Notes: generated from the sequence alone by a model not told the origin. DNA of 64,000 nucleotides from Luscinia megarhynchos (GCA_034336665.1 CM067564.1:46485451-46549450); one strand, 5' to 3'. Counted from the first letter of the stretch, positions 1 through 12,775 are shown. Numbers and translations are program-made.

Positions 1-248
1 TTTAAGTTGACATCTCAACACTAAATCAAAATGCTGTGGTCTGACATAGGTACTGCTAGATGATCTGAGTCTTTCCAGCTAAAGGACAGAGGGGAAGGCA
101 GGAGGGAGAGAGAAAGAAACCTTGGTTTGTTATTTTGGTCATTTCTAGGAAGGAAAGTTTCCATTTCACTGGCAAATAAATCAGCTTTTCTTTGGAATAA
201 TAAGGAATCCCTCTTTATGTCTTTCAAAATAGATATATTTTAGATCTC

Positions 249-266
249 AAAAAAAAAAAAAAAAAA
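249..266. repeat. Poly-A tract, 18 A
   Basis: An uninterrupted run of 18 A. No AATAAA lies at a suitable distance upstream, so there is no sign that it is the tail of a retroposed RNA. Confidence 0.9.
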
Positions 267-2642
267 GAGAGTATATCTGTAGCATTTTTAGGTGAGTGTT
301 TTTGATGTTTGCTTTTTTTCTTTTTGAAAAAAGAACTTATTTTGCTGAAGTGTAGGGAATTGTTAATTGATTTTTAGTACATTAATGTAAGCAAAATTTG
401 CCTGCAGAAGAGATAACATTGATATGAACATTTGATATTAACATTATTTCTTCTTCTCTTCTCTTGCCTTTTGCCTTTTGCAAGAGAAATTCTAACAGGT
501 CTGGTTTTATTTCCCTTCTTTGTCCCAGAATTGTATGAAAAATACCAAAGAACATCAAATATCCAGCACTTTCTTAGTATTCTCACATTTTCTATACAGA
601 ATAGTACCACAACCTTTGGGGAATATATAGGAGCAGCAAGAAATTTGCAGCAAATGCTGCTGGTAATGCTGGAGATCGAAATTGGATGTCAATCCATCTC
701 TTGTTCTGACAGCAAGAGAAAGTTATTTCATCTGTTCAAACACCTGACATCTTTATTTACAAAATCAGCTGTTATACTTTAATTTAGAAGTTGACTATGG
801 TGTAAAGGTGCATGTTTTTATTCTGATTCTATGGTGTAATTAAGAATTTATCTTTCTGATTAAGGCAGAAAGTAATTTCATTTGAGACACAATCATCTAC
901 AAGACCTGACAACAGCACCATTTTAATCTTTCAGGACACAATCTTTTGTGTTAAATATTCCCAAAATATTCCTTCCTGGAGGAATTCCTTGCTACCTGAA
1001 AGCTCATAAAACCAGAACAAGACTCTGAATTTCAGGAAATCAATTAATTATTAAACTAAGCAATGCAATGGGGTTTTTCCTCCCTGGGCAGTGGAAGTGA
1101 CAGTCCAGGTAGTTCTTTCAAAGCAACACAGTTTATGATTATGACAAAGCTTCACATTGTGACATTTCAAAAATAACCAAACATATAAGACAAGTAGCAA
1201 TTGCAGAAATTGAACAGAAGCTGTGTATTTAAGATATTTTCCTCATAATATTTTATATTCTTTCGTGGTTCCTTTGGTTTGGCCAATGTTACAAGGTCTT
1301 TCAACCTACAACAAAGCAGAAAGCTAAGAGAAAAAAAATCCCGAACCCTAAAACCAGTTATTTGGTTTAGGTTATTTGGCTGGTTACTGAAGAGAAAATA
1401 TCCAAGTGGTTATTTGACAAAGTAGATTTTGGACTGACTTGTGCCAGCTGGACGTTTTTGTATTGTGAACTAGAAAACTGTGCACTTCAAATGGGATTTA
1501 CACAACGAAAAACCTTTTAAAAGTCTTAAAGGCTGAAATTTCCTAAGCACCAGGTAAACTAGAGTGGGAAATTTTAGAATATTGTATGTGTTTACCCTTC
1601 TTAAAGCAAAACATTAACAGTCTGTTAAAACTGTAATGCATTTTGATAATTTAAACATAATTTAAATTTTGTCAACACAACAAATAATAATGAAGAAACA
1701 AATATGAATTTCCACCTTTAAAAGCTGTAAGGGTTAGTTTAGGGATATCAGTTTATTGTCATCTTTTCTGCTGATTAAAAAACTAAAAAGCCCAAATCCA
1801 AACAAAATCAAAACTGAAATATATATATTTGTAACCTTGCTCTGTTCAGGTGAAACAATATCAACTGGAAGCGGAATGATCTAGACCACAGAAAATTACC
1901 TGAATAATTTTTTATTTTTTTATTTAATGAACTGACTGTTTACAACATTTTGGTTAGGAACAGTTTTTCTTGTGTAGCATTCAGTCAGATCTATTTAGAC
2001 TGTTCCCTTGAGTACAAATAAATTTCACGTAATGAAGGTTTTTTCCTTATTGCTGAAAGCTTTAGTTCCTGTTTTATTTCCCTTCACAGAGTAACCATAC
2101 TACTATCTATAATAAATTACTGTGACCCATTTGCATCCTTTTCTTGACCTAGGGGTGATTTTACTGGCCTCTTGGGTGGACGACACTGATTTACTCCACC
2201 ATTTCTTCTTCACAGAGGTCAACAGTTTAATAAGCATTGGGACAAGCTGAAGCTTGAAGCTACATTAGATAGTTGAAAATTAAATAATACCAACTAGATC
2301 TCAACAGCCCTCTGGTGATGTAAAGTTCTTTTCTGTGTAAAAAGGCAGCCTTGGTGTCATCTTCAGCCTCATGAAAATCAGGGCCACCTCCTCACCCAAC
2401 TGCAAATTTTTCTCATCCTGTTGAGGTTCAGTGATTTATATCATTTTATGTAGTGTAGTTGGTGATTCACATTTTATTTGCATTCCCATAAAGCAGAAAA
2501 AGAGGGCATGCAAGGATGAGAAAGAGTCCCTGCAGAAACACTCACCATGGTCATCATGCAGCTGGGCTGGTTTGTAGTTTTTATTATGGCCACCATATTT
2601 GAAAGGAAATTTTGCTTTGTGTTGCCACTTTAAACTTCTTTC

Positions 2643-2674
2643 TTTTTTTTTTTTTTTTCTTTTTTTTTTTTTTT
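2643..2674. repeat. T-rich tract
   Basis: Sixteen T, one C, then fifteen T, followed by AACAG. It resembles the pyrimidine tract of a 3' splice site (tract plus CAG), but no open frame or donor follows closely, so I record it only as a low-complexity tract. Confidence 0.85.
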
Positions 2675-4827
2675 AACAGCACAGACTTCAAAATGCTTCT
2701 TTGAAACAACTGAAGAGTGAACTTTAATTCATGTTTTTTAAACAAAGGTTATATGAGACTTACAGAAGCCTCACAAAAGAAAAATATCAGCAAGAATTGC
2801 ACATTACGTTTAGAGTGCTACTGACTTTCAAATTTCTCTACAGGTATTATTTCCCATGAATAGGAACAAAGAGCAAAAACAGTTAAAAAAGCATATTCAA
2901 ATGTGTGCATAAAAAGGCATGGTAAATGAATACTGTTTAGTTTGCTGACATAATTACTGGAATGTAATTTTTATGAGTCGTAGAAATCTTGGCATTTTCA
3001 CTGAACCAGATAATTAGACTCTGAATAGAACAGGGTCAGAATAATTAATACATCAAAACTAGATGAACTTTTTCTAATTATTTTTATTTAATCTCTATTA
3101 TAATTATTGTTATACTCTGCTGAGCATGATTGCCTCATGTTCATAGATTTGAATGCTGTCTTATAGTTGCATCCTGGGACTTTGTGGAATATTAACAAAC
3201 CGTGGCCTGGAGAAATTAGAATGGTGTCGTTTCATGATGGAATTCTAAATTGGAATTTTTCTATTTTGCTATGTAGTGGCACAAATTTTGCTTCACTATC
3301 GTTTAAAAAATGAATTTAAAAACAAAGTCTTTTAGTTTATTTATTTTTACATTAAAGGAGAACTTCTCCTGAAGTTAAAAGCAAGCTCTTAAAACGCACC
3401 TCCCTCCCCCTCTCTTCTGACTCCTGCAACTTTTTTTCAGATCTCATCATTTTTCCTTTTAATTAGATTTTTTTTTCTGATTGCATAGTTTCTCTGCAAG
3501 CTTTTGAAACATCAAAGTTAAGGCCAGACTGCACTGACTGTATTCAAACAATCACTCAGAAGTATGGAGAATAAGGAGGGCTTCTGTAGTAAATGTTGGT
3601 GTAATTGAAGGCATGTGAGAGATTTTAGTCGGCATCCTATTTTTTTTTTTCTTTCTTTGAGAAGTGCAAGCATTAAATATAACCACTACAAATGCTGTCA
3701 GGGGAGAGATTCAACAAGCCCTCTGACGTCAGGTCTGCTGGACAGGGCCTAGGAGTTGCTTTGATGACTTAAATATATTTTTCTATTCTCTATTATACAA
3801 CATTTGCTATGTCTAAGCAACAGAACATGTGTAGCTGGAACACAAGGCTCAATTATAAATTCTTTCCCTTTTCTTTAGGTGGTAATAGTTTATTAACTTG
3901 ATGCAAAAGGCTGCATGTTCAATTTTGGTTAACTCTGGCACACCACCATGGTTTTTTCTTCAATGCTTCACTTATCTGCCATGCATATGCCCAAAAACTT
4001 GTCTAAAGTCTTTGCACACTTACACTGGTATAATCAGAAATAGAAATAAGAGATGTATTTACTTTTGGACCTTGAAATTCTCACTACACTTGACTGGAGA
4101 GGCTTCTCTGAAAAGATCAGAGTTTAAAAAAGACCTATTAGCCTTTGCTTTCCAATACCTTCTGCTTACTATTATCTTTTATCATCATGGACAGAAGGTG
4201 CTAAGCAGAAGGAATGGTCTGTAAAATGTATTTTTTTTTCACTTAAAAAGAGTAATTCTATAGACAGTGTTTAACCCAACCTTGTTATATTAGATCATTG
4301 GATCTGCACACCAACTCTAATGAAATCTCTACTTCTTCTATTCCATACATAATTTCCATGGGAGCAAAGATAATATATTTCCTCAGATTTCTCTAATTCA
4401 AGTTCTCTCTCTCTTTTTTTTTTTTGAAAGCAAAGCAACCTACTTTTCATCCCTCACCCACTCCTTGTCTCTAAACATGCATCCCAGCCCTTGTTAGATT
4501 ACTTTACAATGAGCAGAGATACCTAAAAAGATAAGTGACCATCTTCCTTTTAAGGGATGCCCAAGATGACAACATTTTCTGCACCAAGAAGATCTGACTA
4601 ATCTCTGTAGGATTTCATAACAGATAGTCAGCACTCTGGGAAAGAAACCTGGCCTCATTTCCAGAGAACCCTCATTTGTTTGATGTCCTCACTGGTAGAT
4701 CTCCAGCATATACAACCCAGCTCCCAGGAGAAGGAATGTGGACAGCTGGAACCGGGAAAAGGGATAATGAGAATACAACGAACACAGGCTGAGTTTCATG
4801 TTAATTACATGGTAGTCCAGACTCTGT

Positions 4828-5010
4828 ATCATAAAATTATAGAAGGGTTTGACTTGGAAATGACTTTCAAGACCATCCCAACACCCCTGCCGAGAACAGG
4901 GACACCTTTTATTGGACTGGAGTGCTGAGGACCCCATCCAGCCTGGCCTTGGACACTGCCAGGGATGGAGCTTCCTTCTCTAGCAGAGAGAACTGGGACA
5001 ACATGGTTTG
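4828..5010 (-). mobile_element. CR1 LINE 3'-end fragment, diverged
   Basis: On the plus strand this reads as the reverse complement of a CR1 3' end. There is a degenerate tail (ATCATAAAATTATAGAAGG), then the core corresponding to 'ttggaa..gacctt..agaccatc', 'cagggacacc', 'ccatccagcctggccttg' and 'ccagggatgg'. It is 5'-truncated, as CR1 copies usually are, and it is diverged. The inner boundary near 5010 is uncertain because similarity fades after the 'ccagggatgg' block. Open frames across it on both strands (about 80 codons) are by-products of the repeat. Confidence 0.8.
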
Positions 5011-7754
5011 TCACCAGAACCTTGCAGGTTAATTAGGCAGATGCTGTTATCCAAGTGTACATAGTATGTTCTGTCATGGGAATCCCACTGGAATAGACTG
5101 AGCTGTCTTGAGGAGTCATTTGCTAAAATATCCCCCTAAATCACCTTAGGGCAGCCATTGTAATCGCATTCTAATGTTTTCTTACAAATAAAAGAAAGAA
5201 TTTCCCCATCTTTTACTCTATTGTGTTAGAATCACAATGGTGAAGGCCCAGAGTTCACCTAACCAGAGCACAACCTGCTAGAAATGATGGCAGAGTCGTG
5301 TAATGCTGATGGAACCTTGTGAGGACAACACTGGAAGGATAGCATTCAAAATTATTGTAGATGAGTGCCTAACCTACATTGTTTTGTTCATCTCTCTACT
5401 TCCAAACCTTCAATAGACCCAATCCTATGAAACTGGTCATCTACATGACTAATCTTCTGGCGTTAAATTATTTATCACAAGTGTATCTTCTTCTGATGTT
5501 GGAGGCTGAGAAAAATCAGTCTGCAAAGTCTATGAGCCCATGGCATGGTCCTTCCTCCAGCTAGAAGGAATTCAGTCCCTTTTTCATGTTGTTGCAAACA
5601 ACCTTTCCCTCAAATAAAGCTGCATTTTCATCATTTTTGGATAAACTGAAAAAAAAAAAAAAGAAAAGAAAAAAAGGTATGTTTAAACTTGCACAATTCT
5701 GCCCAGCAATGCATTTCCTTAGAGCCTGTTCTCGTGATTAAGTTATGCCCTGGGTCAGCTAATTTATGGTTGATATCAGTGAAAGGTCAGGCATCCTGGG
5801 TGTGGGAAGAGGGAAAAGTGAGTGTGTGGAGGAGTTTGCAACCAGAAGGTTGCATTCAGCTGCTGATGCAATTTAAGGAAAACATTTCAAAATCTAGATT
5901 AAGAGGAAACACATTAAAAAAAAAAAAAAAAGCCAAAAAACCAACAAAAACCACCCTCACCAAAACTTCCCAATGCTAAGAAATAAAGGAGGACCCTTAT
6001 GTAGTCAAGTACCACTTTGTCTATTTCTCACACACCTTTTCCACTCGTTCTTCCCATCAAGTTTTCTTCCTGTCTTTTCACATCTCTTTTCTACTTCTCT
6101 TGACTTCTGATATCTATGCAGTTCCCACATTCTTCTATTTTTCTGTATGTGCAACTCCTGATTTTAGGGAGCAGATGAATTTACACTAAATTGTGTATCT
6201 GTTAAGAATCCCTAAAACCTCTAAGATACCAAAGGTACTCACCTGCTCTCCCTAAAAGAAAAGGGCAAGATTTTACAGAGAGGATTAACAGTATGATGCT
6301 TAAATGCCCATCTTAGGATGAAGTGAGCTGCACCCCTAAAGGCCTTTATCTCCCATTAACAGTCAGGGGGTTTTAGATAGGTCATTCACGTGCAGAAGTT
6401 CATGAGGCATTCTCCTAAATTTAAATGACATGACTTCCCCAGTGAGCTATGGAAGATGTAACATTTTCTCCAGCTACAAATAGTGCATAGTCTGAGAGTG
6501 AGAGGTGAAAGCAGTGAGCAATTTTCTCTCAGTGACCATTTCCACTTCTGAGATGAGCTCATTTCCACAGTAGTGAAGTGTTTTATCTGCAGTTTCCAGA
6601 ATGGTATCCCAGAATTTTCTTTGAGGCATCAATTTGAGTGGTGCAGTAAGGTGATTCCTGCTGATTTATAAAGATGGTGAATTACATCATCTGTCCTCAG
6701 CTTTTTTCCCACTCTTGTGTTAAAGGCCACCTCACAGCTCCACTTCTCAGCTCTGAGCATTTAGCATTTCCATACAGGACACAAAAATAAACAACCCAGT
6801 GCCAGTGCCTTCAGCCCAATCTATGCTCAGCCCCAAACATGAAGGTTTCAAAGAAGGATCTCAGCTCTTCACAGTGGTATGTAGATCAAAATGAAACATA
6901 TTTCCATCATGAAAAACATTTCCAATGTACAGTTTTAAAATAAAGCCAGACATTTATAGGTTGGAGCAATTTCTTATAAGGCCTTCAGGATGGTTGTGAG
7001 CTGGTGCTCTTGCCCTGTGAGGACACATTGAGGGAGGTGGGTATCACACTTTTAGATTTGCAAAATTTCTCAACAGATTGGTTTGATATCCTCCCTAATT
7101 AACAACACAAGAGATAAAACACCATCACAGCAAAATAAGATATATTTTATATAATCAATTTTGTTTGAATTTTGAAGTGACAAAACCAAACTTTCCCAAT
7201 TAGAAGAACAAATATCTGTTTGTGACAGGACACAAGTGAGACATCAGTAGCAAACAATAAAAACCTCAGCCATAAACATGGTATGTTGAGGTTTGTGAGA
7301 GCAGCTGTTGGTTGAGCTCCCACCACTGCTACATGAAACTATTACGAGCATCTCTGTGTCTGCACTGCTGTCTGCAGATTGCTCCTTGCCAGCTGCATGA
7401 AGCTAAAGACTCAATAAATTTCAGGTACATCACAGAGGTTGCACTGTTTATCCTCTTGGTGCCAAACTGAGCACATAGGTTTGCAAACTTATTGCGAATT
7501 CATACATATCTGCATATTCATGCAGAACTGATGTTTAATTGGTGAGTCCACTCACTTAAAAAGCAAGAAAAGATAAAGGAAAAGGAAGATGTTGGTAGTC
7601 CTTTCCTCTAAGGGCTGCAGACCAAGCTGTTGAGCACAGCTCTTTGCTCTTGTGTTATTCATGTGGGATGTGCAGCAGGCACTGGCAAATTCCTGTTGTG
7701 GGGAAGGAAGGCTGCTGCTGCTGCCATAGACCAGAGCAGGAGATCTTCCAAAGG
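5011..7754. other. Gene-free stretch between two CR1 fragments
   Basis: No recognised gene. It holds two A-rich tracts: 5649-5675, with an AATAAA about 30 bases upstream, and about 5916-5932. The rest is unique AT-rich sequence. Around 6960-7050 there is a faint resemblance to the CR1 'ccctgtgagga..gctgagggag' segment, too weak to annotate. Confidence 0.6.
5613..5675 (+). other. AATAAA followed by a poly-A tract (possible retroposed transcript end)
   Basis: An AATAAA hexamer at 5613-5618 is followed 30 bases later by a run of 14 A (5649-5662), continuing as an A-rich tract with two G to about 5675. That spacing is what a polyadenylated RNA copied back into DNA would leave. I cannot identify a parent gene from the 400 bases upstream; the local 61-codon frame at 5379-5564 is unfamiliar. 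Processed pseudogenes are rare in birds because CR1 does not normally copy poly-A mRNAs. A chance A tract near a chance hexamer is equally possible. Confidence 0.25.
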
Positions 7755-7858
7755 TCTGGTCTAATGGTAGGTGTCCCTCCCCGTGGATGTGGGTGTTGGA
7801 ATGACCTTCAAGGTCCTTTCCAACCCAAACCATTCCGTGATTCTCTGATTCTCTGACA
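7755..7858 (+). mobile_element. CR1 LINE 3'-end fragment
   Basis: Plus-strand CR1 tail of about 100 bp. It contains the segment equivalent to 'ggtgtccctgcccatgg', the core 'gaccttcaaggtcctttccaacccaaaccattc', and ends in the 8-bp tail units 'cgtgattct ctgattct ctga'. It is heavily 5'-truncated. The 116-codon minus-strand frame at 7552-7902 runs across it and is not a gene. Confidence 0.9.
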
Positions 7859-10800
7859 GAGTCTGGACATGAGGCTGGTGAGGAGGTGACAGTGACAGGC
7901 AAGCTCTCCTCTCCTGCCCTCTCAAAATGTTAGAGGAGCCCAAAGGCCAAGGCTCAGAGACCTAAAATCCATTCTGTGAGGGTGTCTGCCCGCACTGCAA
8001 AGAGTAAGAACATGGGAGAAAGCTGGGCAGTACTTACCCATTCTTTAAAACATATTCAGTCTAATCTTGCTCTGGCAGATAGCAATGGAAAAGTTCTCAA
8101 TGGCTTTGCTGGAAGAAAACCAGGTCCTCAACACTGCAAATTTTTGTAGAGAAGATCACAGCCACAGGAGAAGAGTTAAAAGTGCCAGTGACAAATGTAA
8201 CCATTGCCATCCAGTGGTACCATGGGCTACTGCATATGGATGGAAAAACCCTTCCTTGCACCATATCACAGAAAGCACATCTCACCCTGGAACCAGACTT
8301 CTACAGCACACATGTCACCTCAAGGGTCTAAGAGAGCTGAAATATTGCTCAGAACTTGAATCGACATGGGGCTGGGTTGAAGATTTAGACTTTTTTTTCT
8401 TCTGTGGAAAAGCTAAGATACAGCAATCAGACTTGTTCCTTCTGCTCTCTTCTGCTGTAGAAATAAATGTGCCTTTTATGCCTCAGCTGCAATTGTATGC
8501 GAGAAATCCCACTTCTATCTTTAGGCTATTAGAAAAATAAGAACATGTAGTGAGTGCATATAATTGATCTGAACTTTTCTTTCAAGTTAACAGAAAGCTC
8601 AATAATTCCAATAATGAGTTCAAACAATCCCAATTTAATCATTTTCATACAAAGCTTTCTCCCTTTCCTGCCTCTCCTTCCACAGACAAAAGTGAAGTGA
8701 TTAATATATTTTAGTGCTTTCATAAAGAATCCAAGTCCTTGCCCATTATTAAACAAATCTCCACTTAGGAAAAAGAACACAAATAGACACAGGAAAAAAA
8801 TTATTTCCCATTGTAGGAACAGAAAAAGCTGAATATGAAATAAGGGGGGAGTAGCCTACAATGTGACAATTAAAAGTTATGACTAAATCAGGAGGATGCT
8901 GGATAATGTAGCTGGCTGTGGTGTGTTTTGCATAGTGTAAGTGATCAAATTGTGAGCTGAAAGTTGCTTCCTGGAGAATACATTTAGTCATTAGCAGCTG
9001 GATTTCCCTCTTGCTTACTAGTCACATGAGCATAAACCCTCTGTAAATCTGATAGATCAGCATATTTCATACCATTTCCCTACCATTACAATCCTAAACA
9101 AAGCTGACACCACTGCCAGGTTATAAAACAAGCGACACGAGGCAATGAATAAGGTTAATGCCTCTCAGTCAGGGATGAATGTGACCCTCTGGGCTGTGCC
9201 ATATTTACAGGATTTACAGTCGGCATCAGATTCGCTGTGCACTCTCTTGCTCTGTGGCAAGGAGCCTGAGCAGCTGTGAAACATCCAGATCACTCAAGAT
9301 GGAATTGTTTTGCTCATGAATTTGACCCCAGATGCCATATGGACTGGGGAGATCATTTGATTTTAGCAGAGCTGCTGTCATGATGTCTTTCCAAATGATG
9401 CAGCTTCAGATGTTTAGGAGCTGTATTTACCTCCTAATCACGCATTTGGAATGACTGAGGTTTTTATAGCAGGGACAGTTATCAAAATATAAATTATAGA
9501 AATGGCTCAGGTTCCAGTTTTTGGTAGAGCTACCTAGTTTTACAGTTGCCTGAGAAAAAGTAAATTAACAACCATAAACACTTGCAGAATAAAACTGAAT
9601 CTCATTAAAATCTGAACAATATTCCTAAGGTTTGTCCTTTTCCCCCAGAGACAATTAGGGAATTTGGTGTGACACCTGCTAATTCAAGTACTAAATGCCT
9701 TAAGTTAGGTGTGATTCTGGCCTGAGCTTCTGGTGATGTGAGAGATTTCTGCATCAGCTCTGAGGAGTGAGAGCACCCCCAGCTTGGCAACACTCCCCAT
9801 GCTTGCCAGACAAACACTCTATATTCTGGATATGATAATCAGGATGAGCATGTTGTTGGAGAAATATTTCAAGGCCTTTATTATAGTTTTATAAACACTT
9901 ACCTGTGTGAAAAATGATGGTACTTTAAATATTTAGAAAACATTTTAGTTCTCAACTATCCCGTTTTGAAAGGCTTGGTTTTGATACACATCCAGTCCAC
10001 TCTCTGTGGCATTCAAAGCCAGGTAGGTTTGCTTTGGTTTGTTCTTGAGAAAAAAAATTGAAGAAATGGAAAAAAATATTCTGGTGAATATGAAAAAACT
10101 GAGAACCTTTAAGTCCAATACTACCTCCCCCTGTTTGCTATGACAAATAAGACTTTTCCTCTGTCAACATTTTGCAGAAACCATAAGAAAAGCTTGTTTG
10201 TACAGCACACAGACTTCCTTTGGAAAAAAGCTGGATACTCTGGGGTGTTCAACAGACTATCCCAAATATTCCTCTCTTTTATGTTCAGACCAGGTGCATC
10301 TCAACTTGATTTCTCTAATAAAAAGTTGCATATTCCCATCTTTCTGTATGGAAACAGAATGTTCTAGGGCAATTATTTGCCTCCCTGTAGGCAAAGGGTG
10401 AGATTGAGAATGACTTACAGGCAACACATTAATTACACATACATTGCACAATTGGAAGTGAAAGAAATTTAAGAAACTACACTGAATATGAGAAATAACC
10501 TAAATGTGTTCTATAGATCAACTGATAGAAAGGGAGATTGGGCTGATAAACTACAGACTTTAAAAATACCAGGTCAATACTAGCTGCAACATGGTGAACC
10601 AAGTATTTTGAATAACCTCTGGGATAGTTTCTGCTTATGACTAACACCATTACCAAAATTCCCTAGAGGAATTTTGACAGGACTCTGTGCAATTAGGAAG
10701 ATATAAATATGATCTATATTTTGACACATCTGCTAACACTGCTACAGTTCAACTAGACAATCAATTTTAAATTGTGTTGATTTAATGAAATCAATATCAA

Positions 10801-12022
10801 ATTTGTATCATGGATGGGAGGAACAAAAATCACATTTTTCAAGTAATTTTAAAATATTTTAGTATAGTATGCACATCTTGCATTGGTGCAGCACCCAGAG
10901 TTGGTTTTGGCCTCTTTTTTTTTCCCCAGAGAAGATCATGATGAGGTCTTTGTTCATCCCCAGGACTTATAATATCTAAAGATTTTTTTGTTAATGGAAG
11001 GTATAGGACATCTTCATCTGAGTCATTTGGGTCCTAGATCAATCATATATGTATCATTATTTTCCTGTAATTCACAACAGTAAAGACTGAGAATAGGGGA
11101 ATTTAGCAATTTTCACTTTGAATGTCTGTGAATTTTTATGCATAGATTACATTTGGGTTTAAATTTTGGAATGATCCCTTTTGCCTTTCAAGGAAAATTG
11201 AGGCTTAAAACTCCATGCACCATAATTGCAATGGAAATTAACACACAGGAGAACAAAGCACTAGACCTCAGCACAACTCTATTTCAGTCTCGCTAACCTT
11301 ATCAGATTCTTTACTTTTGTGAATTTTGATTTCCTTAAGTACACAAAGAGGAGGAAATTTGAATTTCCAATAAATAAATTTTTAAAAAAAATTACAAGTC
11401 TCTCATCCTTGTGGTTTTGTTACAAATTCAAAAATATGTCACAGATAATGTAATCCTGTATTAGCTGTTGATGACTTCAGATATGGTAAAGTTTGTGAAA
11501 AAATGTCAGTTCATTGTGAGCTACATTTGAATCAGCTGAAAACACAGCTGTAGAGAAAGAAAAAGGCATGTAAAATGAAATAAAATTGAGCATAGAAGCA
11601 CATGCCCAACTCCTGATTTGTCAGCCCATCTTAAGGGTTTTAGGATTTAATTTATATTTATACATATTGCTTGCTGCAATGCCTTACATTCTCATTATAA
11701 AACATGGCCAAGGACAATAGAAAGTGAATAGACCTGGAAATGAACATGCATTTTTCTGGCCTGGCTATGTTCCTATTTGGAAATATTGGTGGGATATATG
11801 AAATATCCCACATAAATGTTCTTGCATAATTTCAAGATTGTTTGACCTGAAGTATTTATACATTTGGAACCATGTATGAATATATGTTGGATGGGAAGTG
11901 TTGTGTGGATTTTATGGTACCAGACCAAGCATCAGAGGCTCCACTTTCTGCTTTGTATATGCCACAGATAACAACATTCCTGGAGAAGCAATGCAGCTCC
12001 TCTGGGCTCACATGGAGTTGTA
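7859..12022. other. Gene-free stretch with a possible exon-like frame and a conserved-looking block
   Basis: No gene can be named. Two overlapping plus-strand frames are open at about 8067-8540 (157 codons) and 8083-8331. A block at about 9030-9480 is poor in simple repeats and has several CpG, and could be a conserved non-coding element. From 9481 to 12022 I see only unique AT-rich DNA. Confidence 0.6.
9030..9480. promoter_or_regulatory. Candidate conserved non-coding block (unverified)
   Basis: This stretch differs from its surroundings. It is free of homopolymers and microsatellites, has a more even base composition, and carries several CpG (for example in 'caagcgacacgagg', 'cagtcggcatc' and 'gattcgctg'). 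Such texture is common in conserved non-coding elements, but no alignment is available, so the call rests on composition alone. No long open frame explains it. Confidence 0.2.
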
Positions 12023-12178
12023 AGGAAGTGGTAGAATCCCCATCCCTGGAAATGTTCAAAACCCATCTGGATCTGGTGCCTCAGGGCATGGCTCAGTGGT
12101 GGACCTAGCAGTGTTGTGTTAATGCTTGGACTTGACAATCTAAGGGGCATTTTAAAGCTTTAATCATTCTATCTATTC
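12023..12178 (+). mobile_element. CR1 LINE 3'-end fragment
   Basis: Plus-strand CR1 from the 'gaagtggtggaatccccatccctgg' segment through 'tggtggacctagcagtgttgtgttaatgcttggacttga' to a decayed tail ('aatcattctatctattctt'). About 155 bp are recognisable. The sequence just upstream (11870-12022) may be a more diverged part of the same copy, but I could not align it. The 78-codon plus-strand frame at 11872-12108 crosses the repeat. Confidence 0.9.
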
Positions 12179-12659
12179 TTCTGGCTTTATCATAAGTCTT
12201 TACAGAGGACTCTTTTTATTGGTGTCTCCGTTATGGAACCACAAAAAGTGACTTGCAAAGAGTATTTGTTTCTTTAGGAATAAGAAAACAAAGGAATGAA
12301 AAATCTATCATTACTTTTTTTCCTCTTGAATTCTGCACTGGGAAGGGAATTTTGAGCTTCCACTAATTGATATTTTGTGTACACTATGGCTAAAGCTTTT
12401 CCTGACAGGAGAGACTATTTAAAATGCCACCAAGTCTGAACATACACAGCAATTTCTGCCTGTGCAATGGTTCTTTTGAAGCCTTTAATCTCACCTTAGT
12501 TTTAAAGCATGCTGTCCACAACCTAATTCAGAAAGTTGGTCAAGCACTTACTTAAAGATGTTGTTACCAACATTTTTTCAGATTGAAGATAGAGACATGT
12601 TCAACAGGTTAATGAACTGATGCTTAATGAATGTATCTGCCATTCAAAACCTCAGGTTG

Positions 12660-12775
12660 ATAGAAACAAAGATTTTAGAGCAGAAAGGACCATTAGATGA
12701 TGCAACTTCACTTCCTTTAAAACACAAGCTATCTTATTCCATCTGGTTGCTTGTGTAACAAATCCAAATTTTCCA
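12660..12775 (-). mobile_element. Ancient reptile-type CR1/L3-like 3'-end fragment
   Basis: Read on the plus strand, the pattern 'gattttagagcagaaaggaccattagatgat' followed by 'atcttattccatctggttgcttgtgtaa' matches the reverse complement of the old CR1 type common in turtles and crocodilians ('..aaggccagaagggaccattagatcatctag..' then '..atttcatccagttacccctgta..'), as I remember it. It is far more diverged than the other CR1 copies here, which fits an insertion older than the avian CR1 radiation. Boundaries are approximate. Confidence 0.55.

Larger units (their letters stand above)
1..4827. other. Gene-free unique DNA with A/T tracts
   Basis: I see no gene or recognisable transposon here. It is AT-rich unique sequence with a run of 18 A at 249-266, a pyrimidine tract of about 32 bases (nearly all T) at 2643-2674, and shorter T runs near 3641 and 4417. 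The open frames are short and look random; the two longest are 116 codons at 432-782 and 108 codons at 3898-4224. A perfect CRE-type octamer lies at 3724-3731. The stretch could be intronic or intergenic. Confidence 0.7.

Noticed and set aside
6960..7050. Possible CR1 5' piece ('ccctgtgaggacacattgagggagg')
   Set aside because: Only one short block resembles CR1 and the flanks do not extend it.
7552..7902. 116-codon minus-strand frame
   Set aside because: It runs antisense across a CR1 3' end; the translation reflects the repeat.
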